From the NCBI GenBank assembly GCA_944326635.1, contig CALVEU010000007.1, forward strand, positions 1-34,301: a DNA stretch of 34,301 nt. Reading direction: 5' to 3'. The notes below the pieces were generated by a model. That model had not been told where the DNA came from. It saw only the letters and a list, made by a program, of their open reading frames with translations, and did no database searches. Position numbers and translations under genes: made by a program. The DNA is from Candidatus Gastranaerophilales bacterium. GTDB lineage: Bacteria > Cyanobacteriota > Vampirovibrionia > Gastranaerophilales > Gastranaerophilaceae. Of the stretch, positions 16,003 through 22,735 are shown piece after piece; within the stretch, counting starts at the first letter, position 1; every line of letters begins with the position of its first letter.

Positions 16003-16710
16003 TTATTTTAAATATTTTATTGTCCAACCATCTTGAATAATTTTAGCTGTACAAGTCCAACCATTACCTCCACTACGGCAATCACCGTCTCCAGTAATAC
16101 CTAAACCGGCAGGTTGAAGTCCCTTATGTGTAACTATAAATGCAAAAATATCCCGACCTATTTGGTTTGGTAACTTATCAGCATTAACATCTACCCAAAA
16201 AACTAAACAATCATAATCTACAGTATTTCCCATTCCAAAATTAGATTGAATTTGATTTGCTGGATAAATATCCATTAAAATATTCACACCGTCTGGTAAC
16301 GTAAAAGCAAATTGGCACCAACTTGTATTATGAGCTGCCCAATATACAGTCCCGTTCAAAGATTTTGTAGGATAAGCCCAACAGCCTGAACTATTTTGGC
16401 ATTCTCTCATCATATTAAAATAAGGTTTGTAATAATTATAAATTGCAGTCACAACATCATTATTATTATCAACCATACCCCAATATTCAGGCCCTTCATG
16501 TTCTGAAATAGCTAAATTAGTAGCTTGCTGCAAAACAGAATAAGTTTTTTTCAAAGCAGCCATATTTCTCTGATCTGAAAGTTTTTGATTTAATGAAGGC
16601 ATTGTCATTGATGCGACAACACCAATTATACCGATTGTAATTAAGACCTCGGCAAGAGTAAAACCTCTATGAATAATCTCACCTACATTATGCACATTTT
16701 TATTATACAT
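16003..16710 (-). CDS. Pseudopilin / prepilin-like protein (pseudopilin 4)
   Basis: 235 residues from the first ATG. Processing site H-R-G|F-T-L-A-E-V-L-I-T-I-G-I-I-G-V-V-A-S; body with Y-W-G, Y-K-P-Y-F, a C-Q-N-S-S-G-C-W pair, D-V-N-A-D-K-L-P-N-Q-I-G-R-D-I-F-A-F and a C-terminal C-T-A-K-I-I-Q-D-G-W-T-I-K-Y. There is no Shine-Dalgarno before the ATG at 16710. TTGCAT-N17-TATAAT then ends six bases before an in-frame GTG at 16695 (codon 6), so the true start may be that GTG on a leaderless mRNA, giving an 11-residue leader M-H-N-V-G-E-I-I-H-R-G. It is divergent from bioF with a 60-base gap. Confidence 0.88.
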   Translation of the reverse strand: MYNKNVHNVGEIIHRGFTLAEVLITIGIIGVVASMTMPSLNQKLSDQRNMAALKKTYSVLQQATNLAISEHEGPEYWGMVDNNNDVVTAIYNYYKPYFNMMRECQNSSGCWAYPTKSLNGTVYWAAHNTSWCQFAFTLPDGVNILMDIYPANQIQSNFGMGNTVDYDCLVFWVDVNADKLPNQIGRDIFAFIVTHKGLQPAGLGITGDGDCRSGGNGWTCTAKIIQDGWTIKYLK

Positions 16711-16730
16711 TTTTTTTCAAAATAATGCAA
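16702..16730 (-). promoter_or_regulatory. Candidate promoter for leaderless pseudopilin 4
   Basis: Minus-strand -35 TTGCAT (16725-16730), 17-base spacer, perfect -10 TATAAT (16702-16707), six bases, then GTG at 16695 in the pseudopilin frame. The -10 lies inside the codons that follow the ATG at 16710, which argues against that ATG. Confidence 0.5.
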
Positions 16731-16770
16731 TATAGACTTTTTTGAACTTTTATCATAAATTTAAAGAGTT

Positions 16771-17895
16771 ATGCTAGAAAATTATTATTTATTATTAGAA
16801 AACTTAAAAACTAATTCTCACTATAGAGATATAAAAGATTTTGAAGGAAAAGATGAAAAATATATCTATTATAAGGGGAAAAAACTTTTAAACTTATCTT
16901 CAAACAACTACCTCAATTTTGCGGATAATAAAGAAATTACAAAAGAATTTCTAGAATTTGCAGATTCCCAATATTCTTTTGGTAGTGCTTCAGCAAGATT
17001 ACTCACGGGAACTTTACCTGTATACAAAGATTTAGAAAACTTAATTTCAACATTATTTAAAAAAGAAAAAACTCTTTTATTTAATAGCGGATACCACGCA
17101 AATGTTGGAATTAACAGCTCAATCGCAAGCAAAAAAGATGCAATTTTTTCGGATAAACTCAATCATGCCAGCATAATTGATGGTATGCGTTTATCTGAAG
17201 GGAAATTTTTCAGATACCCACATAACAATATGGGAGCTCTTGAAAAATTGCTAATCCGAGAAAGAAAAAATTATGAAAATGCGATTATTGTATCTGAAAG
17301 CGTATTTTCAATGGATGGAGATATCGCAGATTTACTAAAATTAGTAGAGTTGAAAGAAAAATTCAATTGTATATTAATTTTAGATGAAGCACACGCATTC
17401 GGTGTTTTTGGGAAAAACGGACTTGGAGTTACAGAAACTTTAGATATAACTGATAAAGTAGATTTAATAATCGGAACATTTGGGAAAGCTATAGGTTCAA
17501 TGGGAGCTTTTGCAACAGGAAGTAGCACTTTAATTGAATATTTAATAAATAAAGCAAGATCATTTATCTTTTCTACGGCACTACCACCAATAAACATTGC
17601 TTTTTCTAAATGGATTATTGAAAATAAACTACCAAATACTTATGAAAAACGAATGAATATGCTCCAATTAGGTAAAAAAGCAGGAAGTGAAAGCCATATT
17701 ATACCTGTTATAATAGGCGGAAACAAAGAAACTGTAGATACTTGTGAAATTTTATACCAGAACGGATATTTCACTCTACCTATACGACCTCCTACCGTAC
17801 CTGAAGGCACTTCAAGATTAAGACTTTCACTCACAACAGATATTAACGAAAAGGAATTATTCGATGCAATCTCATTGGCTAAACAAACAAAATAA
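16771..17895 (+). CDS. bioF: 8-amino-7-oxononanoate synthase (biotin synthesis)
   Basis: PLP enzyme condensing pimeloyl-ACP (or -CoA) with L-alanine to 8-amino-7-oxononanoate, the first step of biotin ring assembly. 374 residues, normal for the alpha-oxoamine synthase family. Motifs: S-S-N-N-Y-L-N-F (43-50), G-S-A-S-A-R-L-L-T-G (71-80), F-N-S-G-Y-H-A-N (104-111), D-E-A-H-A-F-G (205-211) with the cofactor Asp and His, and G-T-F-G-K-A-I-G (235-242) with Schiff-base Lys239. The family also contains glycine C-acetyltransferase (Kbl), but the bioG and bioC neighbours settle the choice. Its 3' end overlaps bioG by 32 bases. The ATG has only a weak AAAGAG site. Confidence 0.94.
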   Translation: MLENYYLLLENLKTNSHYRDIKDFEGKDEKYIYYKGKKLLNLSSNNYLNFADNKEITKEFLEFADSQYSFGSASARLLTGTLPVYKDLENLISTLFKKEKTLLFNSGYHANVGINSSIASKKDAIFSDKLNHASIIDGMRLSEGKFFRYPHNNMGALEKLLIRERKNYENAIIVSESVFSMDGDIADLLKLVELKEKFNCILILDEAHAFGVFGKNGLGVTETLDITDKVDLIIGTFGKAIGSMGAFATGSSTLIEYLINKARSFIFSTALPPINIAFSKWIIENKLPNTYEKRMNMLQLGKKAGSESHIIPVIIGGNKETVDTCEILYQNGYFTLPIRPPTVPEGTSRLRLSLTTDINEKELFDAISLAKQTK

Positions 17896-18514
17896 TAACA
17901 AACTTATAATATTTTTTACAGGCTGGAGTTTTGATTATAAACCTTTTGAATTTCTTAACTGTAAGGATTTTGATGTTTTAATAATTTATGATTACAACGA
18001 TTTAGACCTTCCTCAAATACCTGAATATAATAAATATTTCTTAATAAGTTGGTCAATGGGCGTATACACATCATACCTTTTAAAAGATAAGCTACCAAAA
18101 TTCACAAAAAAAATCGCAATCAACGGGACACCTTTCCCTGTTAATGATGAATATGGAATTCCATTAAAACCTTTTATCCTAACACTAAGACACGCTAAAA
18201 CAGGTTTAGAAGGAAAATTCTATCAAAATATCTTTAATTCTGAAGATGAATATACACGATATACTAAAACACAAGTCGAAAGAACTATCGAAAATAGAGT
18301 ATCAGAACTAAATACTCTATACTCTAAAATCAAATCAACAAACATTTCATACCAAAATTATTTTGACACTACAATTATAAGCAACAATGATAAAATTATA
18401 CCAACAAAAAATCAAATAAATTTCTGGGATGGAAAAGCAGAAATAAAAACTGTTGAAAGCGGTCATTTTCTTTACTATAATTTTACCAGCTGGAATGAAA
18501 TATTATGCAAATAA
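17864..18514 (+). CDS. bioG: Pimeloyl-ACP methyl ester esterase BioG
   Basis: Alpha/beta hydrolase (DUF452) that removes the methyl group from pimeloyl-ACP methyl ester, ending the disguised fatty-acid route; it replaces BioH. 216 residues, typical. Visible: F-F-T-G-W-S-F-D (17-24), the BioG N-terminal motif; I-I-Y-D-Y; nucleophile elbow I-S-W-S-M-G-V (61-67) with Ser64; N-N-D-K-I-I-P with Asp176; S-G-H-F with His201. Together these make a complete Ser-Asp-His triad. The start inside the bioF 3' end gives M-Q-S-H-W-L-N-K, matching how BioG proteins begin, so the 32-base overlap looks real. It overlaps bioC by ten bases. Confidence 0.92.
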   Translation: MQSHWLNKQNNNKLIIFFTGWSFDYKPFEFLNCKDFDVLIIYDYNDLDLPQIPEYNKYFLISWSMGVYTSYLLKDKLPKFTKKIAINGTPFPVNDEYGIPLKPFILTLRHAKTGLEGKFYQNIFNSEDEYTRYTKTQVERTIENRVSELNTLYSKIKSTNISYQNYFDTTIISNNDKIIPTKNQINFWDGKAEIKTVESGHFLYYNFTSWNEILCK

Positions 18515-19245
18515 ATCCAAAATTAATTAAAACACAATTTGAAAAAAGTCTAAATACATACAATCAAAATGCACTAGTTCAAAAAATAATGGCAGAAAAG
18601 TTGGTTGAAGAACTATCAAAAATAAAAAAAGATTTCACAAATATCTTAGAACTAGGTAGTGGTGCAGGACTTTTAACACAAGAGTTAGTAAAAAAAATAA
18701 AATTTCAAACATATTCTGCCAACGATTTAGTTGAAAAATCAAAAAATTTTGTTAATGACATTATTCCAAATGCTAATTTTTATTGTGGTAATGCTCGAAA
18801 AATTAAACCAACAAAAAAAATGGATTTAATAATTTCAAATGCAATGTTCCAATGGTTTAATGACTTAGATAAAATAAGTTTAATTTACAAAAATATTCTA
18901 AATTCTGATGGAATATTAGCATTTTCAACTTTTTCAAAAGAAAATTTTAAAGAAATTAAAAATTTAACAGGGCTATCTCTTGAATATAAATCACTGGATG
19001 AAATAACAAAAATATTTGAGAAAAACTACAAAATATTACATTCTGAAGAATTCTCCTATAAAATGAACTTTTCAAACCCACTAGAATTACTTGCACATAT
19101 GAAAAACACAGGTGTAAATTCTCTCACCGCAAAACATTGGACATTTAAAGAAGTTAAAGAATTCTGCGATAACTATAAAAATACATACCCAGAAATTACA
19201 CTTACATACTCTCCTATGATATTTATTTGTCAAAAAATCAAATAA
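18505..19245 (+). CDS. bioC: Malonyl-ACP O-methyltransferase BioC
   Basis: SAM-dependent methyltransferase that caps malonyl-ACP as the methyl ester, so that fatty-acid synthase can extend it to pimeloyl-ACP. 246 residues. The N-terminus I-K-T-Q-F-E-K-S-L-N-T-Y-N-Q-N-A is the BioC-type F-x-x-x-x-x-x-Y-x-x-x-A motif, SAM motif I is I-L-E-L-G-S-G-A-G-L-L-T (47-58), then M-D-L-I-I-S-N-A-M-F-Q-W-F-N-D, typical of BioC, and a C-terminal region with L-A-H-M-K-N-T-G-V-N. Third gene of a tightly overlapped bioF-bioG-bioC set. bioA, bioD and bioB are absent from the window. Confidence 0.93.
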   Translation: MQINPKLIKTQFEKSLNTYNQNALVQKIMAEKLVEELSKIKKDFTNILELGSGAGLLTQELVKKIKFQTYSANDLVEKSKNFVNDIIPNANFYCGNARKIKPTKKMDLIISNAMFQWFNDLDKISLIYKNILNSDGILAFSTFSKENFKEIKNLTGLSLEYKSLDEITKIFEKNYKILHSEEFSYKMNFSNPLELLAHMKNTGVNSLTAKHWTFKEVKEFCDNYKNTYPEITLTYSPMIFICQKIK

Positions 19246-19376
19246 AAAAACAAGTTTCTTATTTATACAAAAATAAATACAACCAATTGTGTATTCTACT
19301 TTGTAAAGAAAAAACATATAATATTTACATAAATCCATGTTTATTATTACATGTGGATAAAAAGGACAGGTAACAA

Positions 19377-20021
19377 TTGTTAAATAATTTTGAAAGCTTT
19401 GATAATTCTGAAACATCAGCAAGAAAATCTGCTCTAATCCAAGAAAGAATAGGGCTTGTATCTACTCATATGTATAAACAGTTTTTAGATTATCAGCATG
19501 CAAATGTAAATACAAATGAAATATTTACAAGAATGATAGATAACTTACAAATTGTAGTTGACACACTGAAAGAAGCATTCTCATCAAGAAACGTAACAAC
19601 TCAAAATATCTATGTAGACACAGATCCTCAAAAATCAGTAGTCATTGTAAATATTCTTTGGCACAAAATGAGTTTTACAACAAGATGTAACTATCAGCCA
19701 CAAGCTCTCTATAGAGAAGACGGACAACACTTATTCTCAAGCAGAATTATGGCAGTAAAAGGCAATTATTATGAACTAATGAAAGGTGTTACAGACCACG
19801 ATGAAGAAATGGGAAAACTATTGGATTATGAAGTAGCATCACTTTTCATTCCTCCCGAATCTACTCAAAATTCTATTATGAAAATTAGACACCTGCCAAA
19901 CAGAGAATTTTATCTGAACCAAGTAGACGCCCCAAGAGAATTCGTCCTAAAAGTTGTTGAGACAATTTGTGGCGGAGGTTTCTACCACGAAGAAGGTGCA
20001 AGAAAAAGTTTCAATATATAA
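19377..20021 (+). CDS. Protein of unknown function upstream of pseudopilin 5
   Basis: 214 residues, not recognised. It is soluble with no signal peptide; a helical N-terminal part (residues 10-75) is followed by a mixed region with I-Y-V-D-T-D-P-Q-K-S-V-V-I-V-N-I-L-W-H-K and a C-terminal V-V-E-T-I-C-G-G-G-F-Y-H-E-E-G-A-R-K-S. The start is a TTG placed after AAAGGACAGG; no ATG fits until much later. The -10 TATAAT (19317-19322) lies in the gap. The next translation start (ATG 20041 with AAGAAGGAG) is only 19 bases after its stop, so it probably forms an operon with pseudopilin 5. Confidence 0.7.
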   Translation: MLNNFESFDNSETSARKSALIQERIGLVSTHMYKQFLDYQHANVNTNEIFTRMIDNLQIVVDTLKEAFSSRNVTTQNIYVDTDPQKSVVIVNILWHKMSFTTRCNYQPQALYREDGQHLFSSRIMAVKGNYYELMKGVTDHDEEMGKLLDYEVASLFIPPESTQNSIMKIRHLPNREFYLNQVDAPREFVLKVVETICGGGFYHEEGARKSFNI

Positions 20022-20068
20022 AAGAAGAAGGAGAACATCAATGATTAATGACAAGAAGCTAAAAATTG

Positions 20069-20078
20069 CCCCCCCCCC
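20069..20078 (+). repeat. C10 homopolymer, candidate phase-variation switch of pseudopilin 5
   Basis: Ten consecutive C in an AT-rich region, ten codons into a frame that begins at ATG 20041 with a good Shine-Dalgarno (AAGAAGGAG). With ten C that frame ends at TAA 20092-20094 after 17 codons. With eleven C it stays open and joins the pseudopilin frame at 20151. The local string GCTAAAAATTG-C10-G closely matches the one at 31229-31248. Confidence 0.7.
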
Positions 20079-20115
20079 GAAAAGACAATATTAAGATTTT
20101 TAACAAACAAAACTA

Positions 20116-20144
20116 TTTACTTTTTTAACAAAATAATAGATAAT
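20116..20144 (+). promoter_or_regulatory. Possible internal promoter giving a leaderless start for pseudopilin 5
   Basis: -35 TTTACT (20116-20121), 17-base spacer, -10 GATAAT (20139-20144), six bases, then ATG 20151. Same geometry as the other leaderless candidates but with weaker hexamers. It would allow some synthesis regardless of the C tract. Confidence 0.35.
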
Positions 20145-20150
20145 AGTGAT

Positions 20151-20882
20151 ATGGAACTTCACTATAAAAAATTAGCTTTTACATTAGCAGAAACACTTAT
20201 TACGATAGGAATTATCGGGATCGTTGCATCAATGACTCTTCCATCTCTTATTCAAGACCATAGAGAAAAAGAAACTGTTGCAAAATTAAAAAAAATTAAC
20301 TCTATATTAAGTCAAGCACTTGTCAGCGCTATAGATGAAAGTGGAACAACAGTCGATCAATGGAATTTAGAAGGTGGAGATTCAAAAAATGGTTCACAAT
20401 ATTTAGTTGATAATTATTTCAAACCTTATTTCAAAATAGCCGATAATTGTATAAATTTAAGAAATTGTATTGGCAACAAAAAATACAAATATTTAAACGG
20501 CAAAGAACATATAGCATACGCTGGTCAAAATAGTTACAAACATTTAGTATTAGCTGATGGAACTTTATTAATTTTTCACATTTCTCCTGGATTTAAAAAT
20601 TGCCCTCAAAAAGGAAATTGTGCTGAAATATTTGTAGATACAAATGGATATTACAGAGGTCCAAATCAGTTCGGCAGAGATTATTTTGTATTTTCAATGA
20701 AAAAAGAAAAAATTATTCCATACGGGACAAAAAAAGATTTTCCAAACTTTTCAACCCATTGTAATAAAACCAAAGGTACAGGATACGGTCTAAGTTGCGG
20801 TGCTTGGGTAATCCAAAATGAAAACATGGATTATTTACACTGCGACGATCTTGATTGGGACAAAAAAATAAGATGTAAATAA
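20151..20882 (+). CDS. Pseudopilin / prepilin-like protein, probably phase-variable (pseudopilin 5)
   Basis: 243 residues from ATG 20151: leader M-E-L-H-Y-K-K-L-A|F-T-L-A-E-T-L-I-T-I-G-I-I-G-I-V-A-S (Ala instead of Gly at -1), then a soluble domain with Y-F-K-P-Y-F-K, Cys pairs, D-T-N-G-Y-Y-R-G-P-N-Q-F-G-R-D-Y-F-V-F and a C-terminal Cys-rich tail (C-G-A-W-V-I-Q-N-E-N-M-D-Y-L-H-C) shared with pseudopilin 6. No Shine-Dalgarno stands before this ATG. A well-formed start at 20041 lies 110 bases upstream; adding one C to the C10 tract between them would fuse them without any stop, extending the leader by 37 residues. As written the upstream start is off-frame. Confidence 0.85.
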   Translation: MELHYKKLAFTLAETLITIGIIGIVASMTLPSLIQDHREKETVAKLKKINSILSQALVSAIDESGTTVDQWNLEGGDSKNGSQYLVDNYFKPYFKIADNCINLRNCIGNKKYKYLNGKEHIAYAGQNSYKHLVLADGTLLIFHISPGFKNCPQKGNCAEIFVDTNGYYRGPNQFGRDYFVFSMKKEKIIPYGTKKDFPNFSTHCNKTKGTGYGLSCGAWVIQNENMDYLHCDDLDWDKKIRCK

Positions 20883-20994
20883 AGCTGTAATCATAAAAGA
20901 GGTAAAAGCACAAAAACAATACAGCTGTTACAAAAAGAAGAAACAAAATATCTTTATTGTAATAACTCTAGGCATATTGAAATGTTCACAGATC

Positions 20995-21018
20995 GGAGCA
21001 AATTTAGCTCCAACCTCT
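20995..21018 (+). terminator. Probable terminator after pseudopilin 5
   Basis: Five-pair stem GGAGC (20995-20999) / GCTCC (21007-21011) with a 7-base loop, followed within a few bases by a T-rich stretch (CTCTTTTTATTTTTG). It is weaker than the others, since the tail starts after AACC. Confidence 0.5.
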
Positions 21019-21108
21019 TTTTATTTTTGTACAATTAACTTCTTTTGATATTCTGTCAAAAATCCTTTTTAAACTAAAATTAAATCTTCTTTTAGGAGGT
21101 ATTACTAT

Positions 21109-21363
21109 CTATTCCTCAATTGATATTTTAGAAGACACTTCTGCAACAATTCTTTGAATATCAGAACCGCCTATTGCAACCTCTAATATTAACGGGCTAT
21201 GTATTAATACAGTTTCTGAATAATCCATAGTTTCTACATCTATAACATTAAATTCAATAAAGTCATCACCGGCATATATCAATTTACCATATTCACTACC
21301 TGTAGCCCATTTAATAAACATGTATTGATTTTCGTATTCTTTAAGTTTCTCTACCAGTCTCAT
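21109..21363 (-). CDS. Small protein of unknown function (84 aa)
   Basis: Not recognised. It starts M-R-L-V-E-K-L-K-E-Y and has a beta-rich centre (Y-G-K-L-I-Y-A-G-D-D-F-I-E-F-N-V-I-D) ending H-S-P-L-I-L-E-V-A-I-G, a pattern recalling small Sm-like barrel proteins, then an acidic helix. That likeness is only by eye. The ATG follows ATGTAGG, a weak Shine-Dalgarno. A good promoter lies upstream (TTGACT-N16-TACAAT at 21395-21422), so the gene is independently transcribed. Confidence 0.65.
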   Translation of the reverse strand: MRLVEKLKEYENQYMFIKWATGSEYGKLIYAGDDFIEFNVIDVETMDYSETVLIHSPLILEVAIGGSDIQRIVAEVSSKISIEE

Positions 21364-21394
21364 CCTACATCCCCGTAAATGTCTTACACTATAT

Positions 21395-21422
21395 ATTGTA
21401 GTGATTTATTTTTATAAGTCAA
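21395..21422 (-). promoter_or_regulatory. Promoter of the 84-aa gene
   Basis: Minus-strand -35 TTGACT (21417-21422), 16-base spacer, -10 TACAAT (21395-21400). A small inverted repeat (CACTA...TAGTG) overlaps the -10 and could be an operator. Confidence 0.55.
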
Positions 21423-21444
21423 GGTAAAATGCAAATATAAACAT

Positions 21445-21540
21445 AAAAAAAAGTCACACACTTACTTGTGCGACTTGAACAATAATCTTGGGAGGAGATT
21501 TGGGGATAGTTGTACATGCATGATAATTCAAGCATGCTTT
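21445..21540 (-). ncRNA. Candidate small RNA with C-rich anti-Shine-Dalgarno stretch
   Basis: On the minus strand a 5' hairpin GCATG...CATGC (21520-21539 area) is followed by a single-stranded C-rich segment (ATCCCC, then ATCTCCTCCCAAG, about 21490-21509) and a 3' terminator: ten-base stem AAGTCGCACA / TGTGTGACTT (one G-U; 21451-21476) with an eight-base U run. No ORF of note lies on this strand. TATAAC just upstream could be a -10. Such C-rich loops in small RNAs pair with Shine-Dalgarno sites. The opposite strand also has a hairpin with a T run (to 21543), so the direction is not certain. Confidence 0.4.
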
Positions 21541-21623
21541 TTTAGTTATACATGAAAGCAAAAAATTAATAAAAATTTACAATTACTTGATTTTATAATA
21601 TAATAATTGTATAGAGGTACATC

Positions 21624-22070
21624 ATGAAAATTCTGATTATAAACGGCGTTAATATGAATATGCTTGGGTTACGGGAAACTGAAAAGTACGGAACCATGAC
21701 ATTAAAGGATTTAGAAAAAGAGTTATATGCTTTTTCTTTTGAACTTGGAATTGATATAGAAACATTCCAAAGCAACTTTGAAGGAGAAATTGTCGAAAAA
21801 ATTCATCAAACAAAAGACCTTTTTGATGGAATTGTAATTAATGCCGGAGCATACACTCATACTAGTGTCGCAATAAGAGATGCCATATCAGCAGTTAACA
21901 CCCCAACAGTTGAAGTTCACATGACAAATATATACAAAAGAGAAGATTTTAGACACCATTCATATATCGCTCCTGTATGCATAGGTCAAATATCTGGATT
22001 TGGGATAAATAGCTATAAATTGGGGCTAAAAGCAGTTGTCGATTATTTAAACACTAATGACAACAAATAA
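21624..22070 (+). CDS. aroQ: 3-dehydroquinate dehydratase, type II
   Basis: Dodecameric cytoplasmic enzyme converting 3-dehydroquinate to 3-dehydroshikimate, third step of the shikimate pathway. 148 residues, the usual length. Motifs: I-N-G-V-N-M-N-M-L-G-x-R-E (7-18; usually G-P-N-L-N-L-L-G), K-Y-G with the catalytic Tyr, F-Q-S-N-F-E-G-E, I-N-A-G-A-Y-T-H-T-S-V-A-I-R-D-A and V-E-V-H-M-T-N with the catalytic His, then R-E-D-F-R-H-H-S. The Pro-to-Val change in the first motif is minor; all catalytic residues are there. ATG after TAGAGG. No other aro gene is nearby. Confidence 0.95.
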   Translation: MKILIINGVNMNMLGLRETEKYGTMTLKDLEKELYAFSFELGIDIETFQSNFEGEIVEKIHQTKDLFDGIVINAGAYTHTSVAIRDAISAVNTPTVEVHMTNIYKREDFRHHSYIAPVCIGQISGFGINSYKLGLKAVVDYLNTNDNK

Positions 22071-22090
22071 AAATTTTTCTCGTGTCTTTA

Positions 22091-22116
22091 TCGTCATTGC
22101 ATTATTGCAATGACGA
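22091..22116. repeat. REP-like perfect palindrome between convergent genes
   Basis: Eleven-base perfect stem TCGTCATTGCA (22091-22101) / TGCAATGACGA (22106-22116) around TTAT. It is a minimal version of the GTCATTGC repeats at 3542-3673 and 31114-31199. It lies between aroQ and the 22127 gene and could help end both transcripts, though neither side has a good T run. Confidence 0.7.
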
Positions 22117-22126
22117 ATAATTTTCA

Positions 22127-22485
22127 TTATTTTTGAAATTCTTCAACAAAAGCTTTACTAACAGCAAGAGCTTTTAATTCAGGATGTTCAACACCTGCAG
22201 CTTCGTATTTTTTCTCTGCTAATTCTGCAATATCAAGTGCTTGTTTAGCTAATTCCGGATTTGCAGCAAAAACCTTGATATCATTTTCCAGATTATCAAT
22301 TTTTACAGAAGAACGATCTGCGGGGTTATCAGGAATATCTTTAATTTCCTTTGTTTGAACTTCCGGTTGCTGAGGGGCCTGAACATCTTGTACTATTTCT
22401 TGTTTTACTTGTTCAGTTTTTTGCACTTGTGCTTGTGCTTGTTGTGGAATGCTTGGACCTTGCGCGTTTTTTGAAATTTCGTTCA
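22127..22485 (-). CDS. Unknown protein with Gln/Pro-rich low-complexity N-terminus
   Basis: About 119 residues; the ATG just after AGAGGATGTGACT is preferred over a GTG two codons earlier. The N-terminal half is low complexity (repeated Q-A-Q, V-Q, Q-Q-P) and disordered; the C-terminal half is helical and acidic (P-E-L-A-K-Q-A-L-D-I-A-E-L-A-E-K-K-Y). No signal peptide or transmembrane segment. No family recognised. Coordinates are to the last base of the chosen ATG within one base. Confidence 0.6.
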
Positions 22486-22735
22486 TAGTCACATCCTCTT
22501 TTCTTTTTCGGGGTTACAGCACTTTGCCGCAACTTTTATGTATTACTCTGTTCTCGTTTTTTGCTTTAAAACATGAAAAAAAATTTTTTTGCTAGTTTGT
22601 AAAAAAAAAATTACAAAATTTAATATAAAATCTTTATTTACAGACTGTTTATGCTATATTTAAAGTACAAAAATGAATTTCTCGAGTATATAAACGTTAT
22701 ATAAAGTATACAACATTAAGGGAAGTATTGCAACT

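Noticed and set aside
22580-22640. Long A and T runs upstream of the pseudokinase
   Set aside because: Homopolymers of A/T are common in this AT-rich DNA and here lie outside any coding frame, so no phase switch is implied.
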